Source: Fructilactobacillus hinvesii
GTDB lineage: Bacteria; Bacillota; Bacilli; Lactobacillales; Lactobacillaceae
Assembly: GCF_024029435.1 (NCBI RefSeq)
Contig: NZ_CP097118.1
Span: 930,001 to 994,000, forward strand
Length of the DNA: 64,000 bases
Direction: 5' to 3'
In this document: one piece after another, positions 28,045 through 38,110 of the stretch
Layout of the letters: every line of letters starts with the position of its first letter
Numbering within the stretch: the stretch's first letter is position 1
Made by a program: the position numbers and the translations under genes
Notes under the pieces: generated by a model
Database searches by the model: none
What the model saw: the letters and a program-made list of their open reading frames with translations, nothing else
Told to the model about the DNA's origin: nothing

Positions 28045-29419
28045 AAAGCTATGGGGCGGCCGGTTTCAAGCAGAAACGAATCAACTAGTCGATGATTTTG
28101 GGGCGTCAATTGGATTTGATCAATTGATGGCCGAAGAAGATCTAATGGGATCCTTAGCGCACGTTAAAATGCTGGGTCATACCGGTATTTTGAAGCAGGA
28201 CGAGGTTGAGCAAATTACCACTGGATTAAAATCTTTACAGGATGAATTAAAGGAAGGAAAGTTACAATTTTCGACCGCAAACGAAGATATCCATATGAAC
28301 CTGGAAGCTTTGCTGACAGAGCGAATTGGACCGGTTGCTGGGAAACTGCATACGGCCCGTTCGCGGAATGACCAGGTGGCCACTGACTTTCATTTGTATG
28401 TGAAACGGCGTTTACCTCAGATTTTAGCCGCCATTAAGGAACTGCAAGCTACGTTACTAAAACTGGCTGAAAAAAATGTCAAAACGGTTATGCCGGGCTA
28501 TACCCATTTACAGCATGCACAACCAATTTCGTTAGCTCAGTCGTTTCTGGCGTACTTTAACATGTTACAACGAGACTACGAGCGGTTTGAATTTAACCAA
28601 AAGCACACTGATTTATTACCACTCGGTGCTGCGGCCTTAGCTGGAACGACTTTTCCGATTGACCGGGAATATACCGCTCAAGAATTGGAATTTGATGCGG
28701 TCTATCCTAACTCGTTAGATGCCGTTTCTGATCGGGATTTTGCTCTGGAATTTTTAAGTAATTGCTCGATTTTAATGATGCATCTCTCCCGTTTTTGTGA
28801 AGAATTAAGTTTATGGGTAAGTCAGGAATTCAACTTCGTCGAGCTCAGCGATGCCTATACCACTGGTAGTTCGATTATGCCACAAAAGAAGAATCCGGAC
28901 ATGGTGGAACTAATTCGTGGCAAAACGGGACGAGTTTATGGGCATTTAATTGGATTGTTAACAACGATGAAGGGATTGCCCCTTGCCTATAATAAGGATT
29001 TGCAAGAGGATAAAGAGGGTGTTTTTGATACGGTTAAAACGATTTTACCCACTCTGAAAATCTTTACCGGAATGTTGCAAACGATGAAAATTAACAAAGA
29101 GCAAATGTACGCTAGCACTGAAAACGACTATTCCAATGCTACCGAGTTAGCTGATTATTTAGCTAGCAAGGGAGTCCCATTCAGAGAAGCCCATGGCATC
29201 GTGGGGCAATTAGTGTTTAAAGGCATTCAGGAACACCGGAATCTCCAGGAGATGTCATTAGCTGAATTACAAGCAGCCTCGCCATTGATTGAAAATGATG
29301 TGTATCATGAGCTACAGCCAGAGGTAGCAGTGGAACGGCGCAATTCACTAGGGGGAACTGGATTTAAGTCGATTCAACAGCAAATTGAACAGGCTCAACA
29401 AACATTAGCTCAAGAATAA
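28037..29419 (+). CDS. argH: Argininosuccinate lyase
   Basis: ArgH splits argininosuccinate into arginine and fumarate. The 460-residue product shows LWGGRF at the start, [27 protein letters not shown] and the fumarase/lyase signature [12 protein letters not shown]. With argG it makes arginine from citrulline. The upstream ornithine-to-citrulline genes are not in the window. Confidence 0.98.
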   Translation: MSKKLWGGRFQAETNQLVDDFGASIGFDQLMAEEDLMGSLAHVKMLGHTGILKQDEVEQITTGLKSLQDELKEGKLQFSTANEDIHMNLEALLTERIGPVAGKLHTARSRNDQVATDFHLYVKRRLPQILAAIKELQATLLKLAEKNVKTVMPGYTHLQHAQPISLAQSFLAYFNMLQRDYERFEFNQKHTDLLPLGAAALAGTTFPIDREYTAQELEFDAVYPNSLDAVSDRDFALEFLSNCSILMMHLSRFCEELSLWVSQEFNFVELSDAYTTGSSIMPQKKNPDMVELIRGKTGRVYGHLIGLLTTMKGLPLAYNKDLQEDKEGVFDTVKTILPTLKIFTGMLQTMKINKEQMYASTENDYSNATELADYLASKGVPFREAHGIVGQLVFKGIQEHRNLQEMSLAELQAASPLIENDVYHELQPEVAVERRNSLGGTGFKSIQQQIEQAQQTLAQE

Positions 29420-29440
29420 AAAATTTGATTTTACAGAACC

Positions 29441-29478
29441 AAAAAAGGGGTTGGAAAAGTGAATTTCCAACCCCTTTT
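29441..29478 (+). terminator. Terminator of the T-box/arg operon
   Basis: AAAAGGGGTTGGAAA pairs with TTTCCAACCCCTTTT, strong on both strands. Confidence 0.9.
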
Positions 29479-29496
29479 AGTTAGTGCTGTAATTAT

Positions 29497-30126
29497 TTAA
29501 AAATTAATGACTTCAGGAGCATCCCGGAATGATTCAATCACAGCTGAAGTTAAAGTAATTTCAAGCACGGCCTGGTTAATAATATTATCGTCAAATCCTT
29601 GTAAGGCAGTAGTTTGATTAACCAACTCTGTCACAGCTTGTTTTCCTGTAATAACCTTAGCGGTGGCATGATTAGAAGAAAACCGAATTCCTAGTTTCGG
29701 ATCATATAAACTAGCAATGGCCACCTGTGGGTGAACAGCGGTATTTTGTGCTCGGCTTGTTTAGGGATTCGTAACGACATAGAACACGTTTTCGTGTTTT
29801 TCCGACTGAGTGTAGGTCACAATTGAATTACTAATCTTACCAGCATCATCACTAGAGGCCAAATAGAAGTATCCAGGTAATTCACTCAAGACGTTACTAA
29901 AACGAGATTGACCCGGTTGGTTTTCACCACTAGCAGTTTCTCGTTTGGTCATTTTGCGAATGGTCATAATGGTTAATGGAATTACTAAAATAATGTAACC
30001 AATGATCCCGCCAACTAAAATTAAAAACCAGTAACTACTAAAAAAGTTCCAACCATAGATTAAACTCCCAAGCACAAAAGAAATCACATAGACAATAAAG
30101 AGTTCAACAAACCGTTTTAAATACAT
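29497..30126 (-). pseudogene. Membrane-anchored PNPOx-like protein, split by one in-frame stop
   Basis: Two open segments lie in the same frame with only a TAA (29761-29763) between them. The first (121 residues) has two membrane helices (about 8-30 and 32-54), a charged linker and the start of a flavin-reductase-like fold (LPGYFYLASSDDAGKISNSIVTYTQSE, NVFYVVTNP). After the stop the frame goes on with TSRAQNTAVHPQVAIASLYDP and ends in PEVINF. This is the pattern of pyridoxamine-phosphate-oxidase-like proteins (VTNP-x-SRKxxN-PxVAxASL). A single base change would restore about 209 residues. The 5' end has a GAGGTG ribosome binding site. Recent nonsense mutation is most likely; read-through or sequencing error are alternatives. 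Confidence 0.75.
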
Positions 30127-30176
30127 CAGTGCACCTCATTTAAATTTATTTTTGATAATCTAATTAATGAATTAAT

Positions 30177-30216
30177 ACAAAAAAGGTAGATGCATTAAAT
30201 TAATCACATCCACCTT
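30177..30216 (-). terminator. Terminator behind the 14-residue peptide gene
   Basis: On the minus strand AAGGTGGATG pairs with CATCTACCTT (one G-T pair) and six T follow. It separates the peptide gene from the PNPOx-like pseudogene. Confidence 0.8.
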
Positions 30217-30241
30217 ATTGTCACTTAATTAATTGATAAAA

Positions 30242-30286
30242 TTAAAATTTAAAGAACCACGTAAAAATGTTAAAGATTGATGGCAT
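30242..30286 (-). CDS. Candidate signalling peptide gene, 14 residues, divergent from rgg
   Basis: The reading frame encodes MPSIFNIFTWFFKF, a very hydrophobic aromatic peptide. It is preceded by an excellent ribosome binding site (AAGGAGGTG, 30293-30301) at six bases from the ATG. It has a TATACT -10 box upstream (30316-30321) and its own terminator downstream, so it looks like a complete minimal gene. Short hydrophobic peptide genes divergent from Rgg regulators encode the SHP pheromones of streptococci. This peptide is shorter than known SHPs and lacks their Lys-rich start, so it may be a variant pheromone, a leaderless toxin or a regulatory leader. Confidence 0.6.
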   Translation of the reverse strand: MPSIFNIFTWFFKF

Positions 30287-30315
30287 AGTTAACACCTCCT
30301 TAATTGTCTAAATAC

Positions 30316-30361
30316 AGTATAACTTAAATTTAGTAATCTTTAATCAAATGTAGTAAATTTA
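30316..30361 (-). promoter_or_regulatory. Peptide-gene promoter with inverted repeat
   Basis: The minus-strand -10 box TATACT lies at 30316-30321 with no good -35. The -35 region is flanked by AAATTTA (30326-30332) and TAAATTT (30354-30360), an inverted repeat centred near 30343. A poor -35 with a flanking repeat is what an activator-dependent promoter would look like. Confidence 0.45.
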
Positions 30362-30410
30362 CTTCATTTTTCAGATTAACTAGTTAGCATGTATGTTACA
30401 ATACTCACTA

Positions 30411-30436
30411 AATTGTTATCATACAATTGTTATGAT
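30411..30436 (+). repeat. 12-bp direct repeat at the rgg promoter
   Basis: AATTGTTATCAT (30411-30422) and AATTGTTATGAT (30425-30436) repeat with a 14-base period. The second copy contains the likely -10 box TATGAT of the regulator gene, so the pair may be an operator for autoregulation. Confidence 0.5.
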
Positions 30437-30459
30437 TTTAATATTAAGGAGGAACTATT

Positions 30460-31320
30460 TTGACAGAATTTGGGAAATTATTGAAATACTTACGTACAAG
30501 CCGTCAAGTTACCCAAAGTCAGTTGGCACATAACCTAATTTCACGTGATACGGTAGTACGAATTGAAAATAAACATCAAAGTCCTTCTTTTGAAACAGGA
30601 GCCGAAATATTGGAAAAATTAGGCATTTCTCTAAGTGATTTTGATAAACAACGAGCTGCCTATAATCCCAATAGTTTTTCTGAGTTAAGTCAGTTATTTT
30701 TATATCAACTAAGTAGTTCTGGGGATCATCAAACTTTAAAAAGAATCAAGGAATTAGCACGGAAAATTTATCAAGAAGATGAGAACAGCACTGCGAGAAA
30801 TATCATGTTAGCTGTAGAAGCAATGATGAAAATTGATGATGATAATTTTGATGTGCAAAAATTAAAATCCTTACGTTGCTTACTAAAACCAGTATGGAAA
30901 GATTTATCGAAAATTGATGAATGGTGCATGTTGGACTTACGAATTTTAGATACAAGTCTTTTTTTCTTTGAATTAGAAACTGCCCGTGAGATTATGCACC
31001 ATGCTTTTCGAATTATTGATAAAAAATATCCAACATTAGCAGGATTAAAAGCAGCATTTAGTGCTAATTATTGTTACTTATTAATTTTAAACCAAAAAAT
31101 CAAAGCACCATTTTTAGAATTAGCAGAATCACGGAAAATTGCTTCACAGACTGGTAGATATGATTTGGTTTTAGTGGCTGATATTCGCCGGATTGTCTTA
31201 GAACATTTACCTGATTATAAGATTAAAGTAAATCATAAGTTAGCTATTTTAAATGATTTGGGTGCCCAAAAATTAGTTATATCGTTACGAAAGGAAATTA
31301 ATACTATTTTAGCTAGGTAA
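30460..31320 (+). CDS. Rgg/GadR/MutR-type transcriptional regulator
   Basis: The 286-residue protein starts at TTG (30460), seven bases after AAGGAGG. Residues 3-60 form an XRE-type helix-turn-helix (FGKLLKYLRTSRQVTQSQLA, ISRDTVVRIENKHQSPSFET, LEKLGISLSDF), which closely fits the Rgg pattern. The rest is all-helical, like the TPR-like peptide-binding domain of RNPP regulators. In Streptococcus gordonii the founding Rgg gene sits directly before the glucosyltransferase gene it activates; here the glucansucrase likewise follows. The gene is clearly more AT-rich than the housekeeping block. Binding of the divergent 14-residue peptide is an inference. Confidence 0.85.
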   Translation: MTEFGKLLKYLRTSRQVTQSQLAHNLISRDTVVRIENKHQSPSFETGAEILEKLGISLSDFDKQRAAYNPNSFSELSQLFLYQLSSSGDHQTLKRIKELARKIYQEDENSTARNIMLAVEAMMKIDDDNFDVQKLKSLRCLLKPVWKDLSKIDEWCMLDLRILDTSLFFFELETAREIMHHAFRIIDKKYPTLAGLKAAFSANYCYLLILNQKIKAPFLELAESRKIASQTGRYDLVLVADIRRIVLEHLPDYKIKVNHKLAILNDLGAQKLVISLRKEINTILAR

Positions 31321-31359
31321 TTGTAATAATTTTGCTACAATCTTAAAATATTTTTCGAT

Positions 31360-31378
31360 AAAGTTTTAGAATAACTTT
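31360..31378 (+). promoter_or_regulatory. Inverted repeat before the glucansucrase gene
   Basis: AAAGTT and AACTTT are separated by seven bases (TTAGAAT). The adjoining CTTTAATCAA (31375-31384) also occurs in the peptide-gene promoter at 30338-30347. It may be a regulator site, though the AT-rich context makes chance matches likely. Confidence 0.3.
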
Positions 31379-31411
31379 AATCAACTCAAACAAACCGGAA
31401 GGGGATTATAG

Positions 31412-34400
31412 ATGTTTAATAAAACTTGTCGAAAAAAGATGTACAAAGCGGGTAAGTCCTGGGTAATTGGGGCAATTTTCACCATTACGTTAGCTGGAGT
31501 TACTGTAGTTAGTGGGGACCAGGTCTCTGCTGCTGATAATCAGAATGAACCAGCTACTAGGATAACTAAACAGGTTGATTCTAATGAAGCGAATAAAGCT
31601 GATGATAGTCAACTGGCACCGGATCAAAAGCAACCTGATGTAAAAGCTGCTGAGGAAAAACCAACAGTTACGCAATTAGCAACCAAAACTGATGCTGCCA
31701 CCGGAAATACGAAAACGGAAGCAGCTCAAACGGAAAAGCAGGAAAGCCAGTCAGAAAAAAGTAACGTTATTGCAGAAGATCCACAGCAATCAGTTAATTT
31801 AGAAAAAGATGCTGCTAATAATGTTTCAGATCAGCAAAAGTCGGTTCAATCGACATCAGAACAAACGCAAACTGCTAGTTCTAAAGAAACGAATTTCGAG
31901 TCACAATCTAATCAATTAAATTCAAAGGCTAGTTCTGATCAAGTAGATTCCGAAAAACAAAACTCGGAAAATGGTGAACAACCAGATTCAAATAACGAAC
32001 TTCGTCATGACTCGCAAGAAACAAAAAACACAGATTCTAACCAGCAACCAGAATCAGCAAAAACTGATGATGAAGAACAAAATGAAGAAACCGATTTTAA
32101 CAAACACAATAAATTATCAGAAAAACCAGGCCAGTATCTTGATAAAAATGGTGCTTTTTACTATCAATATGATGATGGTAGCTATGCTAAAGGTTTAACC
32201 ACAATTAGTGGATTCACTCAATACTTTGATTCTGACGGAAAACAAGTAAAAGGTGACTACGCTACGATTGATGGTAAAAATTATTACTTTAAGCCCGGGA
32301 GTGGGAATCTTGCCACTGGAATTCAAACAATTAATTCCCAAAAAATTGCATTTAATAAAGATGGTAGTCGAGTGCAAAACTCATTTTATGAATCTGATAA
32401 GCAAAAAGAATTGAATAATTTAGATGCTTTAAAATTGCAACCAGACGATGATGACGAAACTGGGAATAGCGCTAGTTCAAATAGTAATCCTTATTATCAA
32501 CAACGGAAAAAAGAAAATGACAAAAATAAAGTATCCGGAAATATTTATTATGTCGATCAAAACGGTGAAATTGTAACAGGATTACAAACGGTTGATAAAA
32601 AAACTTACTATTTTGACGGTAGCGGAATTATGCGGCGGGGATTCTCAGGAGTCTTTAACGGGGAGTTACTTTATTTTGATGCTAAGACTGGAATTGCAAC
32701 GGAAACGAAAAATTCCAAAATCAAAGAAGGAATTAATGATCAGACCACTGCATACACACCTCATAATGCTGTCAATGGAACCTCAAAGGATAATTTTAAA
32801 AACATTGATGGATATTTAACTGCTGAGTCATGGTATCGACCAAAAGAAATTTTGGCTGAGGGAAAAGACTGGCGGGCGTCGACAGCAAATGAATATCGTC
32901 CGATTCTAATGACTTGGTGGCCAGACAAAAAGACGGAAGTTAACTATTTAAATTATATGGTTAAAGCCGGCTTAATTGATAACCATCAGGGGTTTAAACT
33001 TGATGATGACCAACATTTATTAAATGAATCAGTTACCGCTGTGCAAAAAGCGATTGAAACTAAAATTAGTCAACGAAATGATACAGAATGGTTACGTGAA
33101 TTGATGAAAGATTTCATCAAAGAACAACCACAGTGGAATATTATTAGTGAAACTCCTAATCATGATCACTTGCAACGAGGGGCGTTAAGTTTCGTTAACA
33201 GTAAATTGACGCCCGACGCTAATTCAAACTTCCGTTTGATGAATCGGACGCCAACGAACCAAACTGGAAAAGAAAAGTATGACGTTGACAAAAGTAAGGG
33301 TGGATTTGAGTTACTATTAGCTGATGATGTTGATAATTCCAATCCTGTGGTTCAAGCGGAACAATTAAACTGGTTACATTTCTTAATGCACTTTGGTTCC
33401 ATTACTAATAATGATCCAGATGCCAATTTTGATGGAATTAGAATTGATGCCGTTGATAACGTTGATGCTGATTTACTCAATATTTCTGCCAAGTACTTTG
33501 ATTCCTTATACGGGGTAAAAAAATCTGATAAAAATGCGATGAGTCATTTGTCCATTTTAGAGGACTGGAGTCATAATGATCCGCTTTACATGCGTGATCA
33601 TGGGCAAGGTCAGCTTAGTATGGATGATTATAGTCACACGCAGTTAATTTGGTCACTAACTAAACCAGATAAACTGCGGGGGGCGATGAAACGATTCTTA
33701 GAATATAAAATGGTAGATCGAAGCCGAGATAATCAAGATAATCAAGCTCTACCTAATTATTCTTTCGTAAGAGCACACGATAGTGAGGTGCAAACTGTCA
33801 TTGCACAAATTATCGAAGATTTATATCCTGGAGTAAAAAATAGTTTGGCACCAACCCAAGCACAGCTTGATGCTGCTTTCAAAGTTTACAATGCGGATAT
33901 GAAGCAGGCTAAGAAAAAGTATACCCATTACAATATGCCGAGTGCATATGCAATGATGCTTACCAACAAAGACACGATCCCTAGGATTTACTATGGAGAT
34001 TTGTATACAGATGATGGGGCATTCATGGAAACCAAATCACCTTACTTTGAAGCAATTGATAATTTCCTTAAGACTAGAATGAAATATGTAGCTGGTGGGC
34101 AAACGATGGATGTCGATAAAAATGATGTCTTAACCAGCGTTCGCTTTGGAAAAGGGGCTATGAATGTCGATGACCAAGGGACTGATGAAACTAGAACCGA
34201 AGGAATTGGAGTAATTGTCAGCAATAATCACGATTTGAAGTTAAATGAATCTGATCAAGTTGTATTGCACATGGGAGCTTCCCATCGAAACCAAGCCTTT
34301 AGAGCGGTAATTTTAACGATGACCGATGGCTTACAAAATTACGCTACTGATGAACAGGCTCCCGTTCGTTGGACAAATGAAAATGGAGATTTAATTTTCA

Positions 34401-36262
34401 CTGGTAATGAAATTAAGGGTTATCTCAATCCCCAAGTTTCTGGATATCTTTCTGCATGGGTTCCAGTTGGGGCAGCTGTAAATCAAGATGCAAGAACTAA
34501 CGCCAGTGAACAACAGAATAATGATGGGAATACTTTCCGGTCTAATTCGGCTTTAGATTCACAAGTTATTTTTGAAGGATTTTCAAATTTCCAAGCAATG
34601 CCGAAAACTATTGATGAGTTTGCTAACGTTCGGATTGCTAAAAATGCTCAAATGTTCCGTGATTGGGGAATTACTAGTATGCAGCTTGCACCACAGTATC
34701 GGTCTAGTGAAGACGACACTTTCCTAGACTCAATCGTTAAAAATGGATACGCATTTTCAGACCGATACGATCTTGGATTCAATACGCCAACTAAATATGG
34801 AACTGATGGACAGCTGCGTGATGCAATTAAGGCCCTTCACGCCCAAGGAATTCAAGTTATGGCTGACTTTGTTCCTGACCAACTTTACAACATGAAAAAG
34901 CAGGAACTAACGACGGTCAATCGGACAGACTCCTTAGGAAAACAGAATACAGATTCTGATATGCAGGGAGATCTATATGTTTCTAATACCCGTGGTGGTG
35001 GAGCTTACCAAGAAAAATTTGGTGGGGAATTCTTAGATCAATTGCAAAAAGATTATCCAGAATTATTTAAGGATAAACAGATTTCAACTGGTCAACCGAT
35101 TGATCCAAGCACTAAAATTAAGGAATGGTCTGCTAAATACTTTAATGGAAGTAACATTGAAGGTAAGGGTAAAGATTTCGTCTTAAAGGATCCTTCTACT
35201 GGTCAATACTTCAAGGTGGTTGATAATGGGAACGGTAATGATTATCTGCCAAAACAATTGGTTAACCTACCTTCTTCCGCCGGATTTACTCGTGATCAAC
35301 AAGGAATTATTTACTTTGATACGAGCGGTTATCAAGCCAAGCATTCTATCATTAAAGATGATTTAGATAATTACTACTACTTTGATGACAATGGTCACTT
35401 AGCAACGGGAGAACAAACGATTAATGGTTCCAAGTATTACTTTTTACCAAATGGAACTGAACTAAGAAGTTCATTCTTCCAGGGGCAAGATGGCAATACG
35501 TATTATTACACCGGTTCAGGAAAACAAGCGCGTAACCAATACGTTCTAGATAAGGGTGGTAATGCTTACTACTTTGGTGATGATGGGAAGATGTTGACTA
35601 ATCAACTATATTCCGTTGAAGGACGTTATACCCAATATTTTGACCAGAATGGGGTGGAAGCTAAAGACCGCTTTGTTAAAACTCCTGATGGTCACGTTCA
35701 TTATTTTGATGATGGAAGTGGGAACTTAATTGCTAATCGTTATGCTGGTGATCATGATGGTAACTGGTATTACATTGATAAGAACGGAAATGCTACGACC
35801 GGAATGATTGAGCTAGATGGAGTGAAAAAATATTTCCACGACAATGGAATTCAAAGCAAGGGCGAATTTATTGACCTTGGAAATAATCAATTTTTCTATA
35901 CCGATGCAAGAGACGGGCATGTTGTTTCTGGATATCAAGTAATTAATGGACATCCACATTATTTCGATCCAAATACTTCAATTCAAGTTAAAGGTGACTT
36001 TGCTACTAATCCGGAAAACGGTAAAACTTATTACTTTGATGTAAATAATGGTACTCCGGTAGAAAATCAATATCTTACCAAAGATGGTAAAACTTATTAT
36101 CTTAATGCTGCTGGTGAAAAGGTATATGGAACCCAAGTGATTGGGGGAAAAAAAGTTAATTTTGATTCACAAACAGGAGCATTGTTACAAGAAACTGTAG
36201 ATGACAAACCTGAAGCTACGGTTACTGATACTGATGAAGCAAAAACAGCAGTTACTAATTAA
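31412..36262 (+). CDS. Glucansucrase (GH70), secreted
   Basis: Glucansucrases polymerise the glucose of sucrose into extracellular alpha-glucan. The 1616-residue protein has a KxYKxGKxW signal peptide (residues 1-42). A Gln/Ser/Glu-rich variable region follows (about 43-240), then YG/cell-wall-type glucan-binding repeats (about 245-440), the catalytic core, and further repeats (about 1310-1590). The core is circularly permuted as in GH70. [17 protein letters not shown] (nucleophile Asp, about 678), LSILEDWS (acid/base Glu, about 717) and [11 protein letters not shown] (stabiliser Asp, about 790) come before [10 protein letters not shown] (about 1151). The SEV after the stabilising Asp is the dextransucrase pattern, so mainly alpha-1,6 glucan is expected. 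There is no LPxTG anchor. A terminator follows. Confidence 0.97.
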   Translation: MFNKTCRKKMYKAGKSWVIGAIFTITLAGVTVVSGDQVSAADNQNEPATRITKQVDSNEANKADDSQLAPDQKQPDVKAAEEKPTVTQLATKTDAATGNTKTEAAQTEKQESQSEKSNVIAEDPQQSVNLEKDAANNVSDQQKSVQSTSEQTQTASSKETNFESQSNQLNSKASSDQVDSEKQNSENGEQPDSNNELRHDSQETKNTDSNQQPESAKTDDEEQNEETDFNKHNKLSEKPGQYLDKNGAFYYQYDDGSYAKGLTTISGFTQYFDSDGKQVKGDYATIDGKNYYFKPGSGNLATGIQTINSQKIAFNKDGSRVQNSFYESDKQKELNNLDALKLQPDDDDETGNSASSNSNPYYQQRKKENDKNKVSGNIYYVDQNGEIVTGLQTVDKKTYYFDGSGIMRRGFSGVFNGELLYFDAKTGIATETKNSKIKEGINDQTTAYTPHNAVNGTSKDNFKNIDGYLTAESWYRPKEILAEGKDWRASTANEYRPILMTWWPDKKTEVNYLNYMVKAGLIDNHQGFKLDDDQHLLNESVTAVQKAIETKISQRNDTEWLRELMKDFIKEQPQWNIISETPNHDHLQRGALSFVNSKLTPDANSNFRLMNRTPTNQTGKEKYDVDKSKGGFELLLADDVDNSNPVVQAEQLNWLHFLMHFGSITNNDPDANFDGIRIDAVDNVDADLLNISAKYFDSLYGVKKSDKNAMSHLSILEDWSHNDPLYMRDHGQGQLSMDDYSHTQLIWSLTKPDKLRGAMKRFLEYKMVDRSRDNQDNQALPNYSFVRAHDSEVQTVIAQIIEDLYPGVKNSLAPTQAQLDAAFKVYNADMKQAKKKYTHYNMPSAYAMMLTNKDTIPRIYYGDLYTDDGAFMETKSPYFEAIDNFLKTRMKYVAGGQTMDVDKNDVLTSVRFGKGAMNVDDQGTDETRTEGIGVIVSNNHDLKLNESDQVVLHMGASHRNQAFRAVILTMTDGLQNYATDEQAPVRWTNENGDLIFTGNEIKGYLNPQVSGYLSAWVPVGAAVNQDARTNASEQQNNDGNTFRSNSALDSQVIFEGFSNFQAMPKTIDEFANVRIAKNAQMFRDWGITSMQLAPQYRSSEDDTFLDSIVKNGYAFSDRYDLGFNTPTKYGTDGQLRDAIKALHAQGIQVMADFVPDQLYNMKKQELTTVNRTDSLGKQNTDSDMQGDLYVSNTRGGGAYQEKFGGEFLDQLQKDYPELFKDKQISTGQPIDPSTKIKEWSAKYFNGSNIEGKGKDFVLKDPSTGQYFKVVDNGNGNDYLPKQLVNLPSSAGFTRDQQGIIYFDTSGYQAKHSIIKDDLDNYYYFDDNGHLATGEQTINGSKYYFLPNGTELRSSFFQGQDGNTYYYTGSGKQARNQYVLDKGGNAYYFGDDGKMLTNQLYSVEGRYTQYFDQNGVEAKDRFVKTPDGHVHYFDDGSGNLIANRYAGDHDGNWYYIDKNGNATTGMIELDGVKKYFHDNGIQSKGEFIDLGNNQFFYTDARDGHVVSGYQVINGHPHYFDPNTSIQVKGDFATNPENGKTYYFDVNNGTPVENQYLTKDGKTYYLNAAGEKVYGTQVIGGKKVNFDSQTGALLQETVDDKPEATVTDTDEAKTAVTN

Positions 36263-36280
36263 TAATTAACACGTATTTAA

Positions 36281-36312
36281 GGAAGTAGTTTTTATAACTA
36301 CTTCCTTTTTTT
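36281..36312 (+). terminator. Terminator of the glucansucrase gene
   Basis: GGAAGTAGTT pairs with AACTACTTCC, followed by seven T. Confidence 0.9.
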
Positions 36313-36458
36313 ATTGAGTTAAACCATTGATTTAAAGCGACTGCAACCTTGCGTTGCGAGCTTGTCAATTAACCAGAGCTTCAGATTAGCTAGCATTATC
36401 CACTTAGTTTGCTATATTGAAAACAGTTTAAATTTATTAATGCAGGAAGGAACGAACC

Positions 36459-37361
36459 ATGCAAAATAATTCATTAGGGAAGCAGATTATTCGCTTACGC
36501 CAAAAGCAGCAGTTGTCACAAGCTAAATTAGCAGAACGTTTATTTGTGTCCAGACAGGCAATCTCGAAATGGGAAAATGGAGAAGCAGAGCCGGATTTAG
36601 ATAAATTGGTTCAACTAAGTCAAATTTTTAACGTCGATTTAGATTATTTGGTTTTAAATCATCCAATGCACCAAGCATCGATATTAACATTATCGAAAAT
36701 CAGGAAGAAATATCAGCAGCCAATTTTAAGGGATGTCAGTTTTAGTTTACATAATCATGAACGGGTAGCGTTATTAGGAAGTAACGGAGCCGGAAAAACG
36801 ACGTTAGTTAACTTAATTGCAGGGCGAATAAGACCAGATTCTGGAACTATTCAGCGTAATTACCAACCGCAACTAGAGTTTAGTTTAATGCCACAGCAAA
36901 ACGTTTTAATTGGCCCTATGCGCGTGCAAGAAATGATCGAATTGGAAGTTAGTATTTCCCAATTAAAAACGGTTGACGTTCCGGAATTACTAAAAAGGGC
37001 AAATTTATGGGACCAGCGAAACCAGGTAATTGGTTCATTGTCCGGGGGACAAAAACGAAAATTGATGTTTTTATTAACTGTGATTAAACCTGCTCAATTA
37101 TTTATTTTTGATGAACCAACCGTTGGTATGGACTTAGAAACAATTGATCGTTTTTGGCAGCATCTCGACCAAATTACCGGAGCAACGCTGGTGATTACAC
37201 ATGATTTTAATCAGATTGACCATTATTTTGATCGGGTCTTGTTGTTAAGAGAGGGAGTCATCACCGCAGACGAACGGGTAGCCACGATTCATGCCCATAA
37301 TCAGAATTTGGATACTTGGTATCGCCAGCATAATCAAACACCGGAGGTTTCGTATGAATAA
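36459..37361 (+). CDS. XRE helix-turn-helix domain fused to an ABC ATPase
   Basis: The 300-residue protein combines two domains that are normally separate. Residues 5-65 form an XRE-type DNA-binding domain (LGKQIIRLRQKQQLSQAKLA, FVSRQAISKWENGEAEPDLDKL). Residues 73-285 form an ABC ATPase with GSNGAGKTTLVN (Walker A), GSLSGGQKRKLMFLL (signature), LFIFDEPTVGMDLE (Walker B) and the switch His in VITHDFNQ. The partner permease overlaps its last eight bases. The fusion could let transporter state or ATP binding control transcription directly, perhaps of its own operon. I know no characterised function; drug or peptide export is a guess from the ABC-2 permease. Confidence 0.85.
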   Translation: MQNNSLGKQIIRLRQKQQLSQAKLAERLFVSRQAISKWENGEAEPDLDKLVQLSQIFNVDLDYLVLNHPMHQASILTLSKIRKKYQQPILRDVSFSLHNHERVALLGSNGAGKTTLVNLIAGRIRPDSGTIQRNYQPQLEFSLMPQQNVLIGPMRVQEMIELEVSISQLKTVDVPELLKRANLWDQRNQVIGSLSGGQKRKLMFLLTVIKPAQLFIFDEPTVGMDLETIDRFWQHLDQITGATLVITHDFNQIDHYFDRVLLLREGVITADERVATIHAHNQNLDTWYRQHNQTPEVSYE

Positions 37362-38079
37362 CTATTTAATCCTGAAAATGACCTTTCGTAATCGACGCTT
37401 TATCTTTTTTACCTTGATAATTCCAATTTTATGGTACATCTTGATTCGATTACTTAATCATAATTATGCTCAAATAGCGTCTAATTCATTATTGATGGTT
37501 ACTTGTGCAATTTTAGCTGGAATTGCCGGCAATTCCTTGGTTACATTTGCTAAATCGGTCAATTACACGAATGATTTTTATTTACTGCAAATTGAAACAT
37601 CACCATATAGTATTAAAAAGTGGCTTAGTGATGATATTTTGGTACAAACCATTTTAAATGCTGTCATTTCAGTTGCAGTTCTTATTTTCGGTATGATCCT
37701 AGGAGACTATGGTTTATCCTGGAACTTATTAATTGTTTTTTGCTTATTGCTTTATATCGGGATTTACTTAAGTTTGTTTGGCTTTTTAATCGGTCAGTGG
37801 TTAGATGTACAAACCTTAGATGCAACAAGCTTCTTTTTAATGTTTTTGGTCATGTTCTTTTTGATTCCGTTTCATGAATTTGCTAGTGGTAAATGGATCC
37901 AATTGATTACCAAGGTCCAACAGTTGTTTCCGTTCTATTACTTATATCAGATTTTTACATCTAAATTATTGGGTCAAACGTGGATAATTAATTTAATTTG
38001 GTTAGTTGGCACTAGTTTACTAACCGGGGTTCCAGCCATAATTGCCATTTATTATTTATTGAAGAAAAGGATTGTCTAA
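37354..38079 (+). CDS. ABC-2 type permease
   Basis: The 241-residue membrane protein has about six helices and is the likely channel for the HTH-ATPase encoded just upstream. It begins MNNYLILKMTFRNRRFIFFTLIIP, the typical amphipathic N-terminus plus first helix of ABC-2 permeases. The ATG at 37354 overlaps the ATPase stop (ATGAATAA) and follows GGAGG; the longer frame from 37291 lies inside the ATPase gene. The substrate is unknown. Confidence 0.85.
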   Translation: MNNYLILKMTFRNRRFIFFTLIIPILWYILIRLLNHNYAQIASNSLLMVTCAILAGIAGNSLVTFAKSVNYTNDFYLLQIETSPYSIKKWLSDDILVQTILNAVISVAVLIFGMILGDYGLSWNLLIVFCLLLYIGIYLSLFGFLIGQWLDVQTLDATSFFLMFLVMFFLIPFHEFASGKWIQLITKVQQLFPFYYLYQIFTSKLLGQTWIINLIWLVGTSLLTGVPAIIAIYYLLKKRIV

Positions 38080-38110
38080 CAAGCAGAATTGGAATCGGAG
38101 GGATTTAGTA

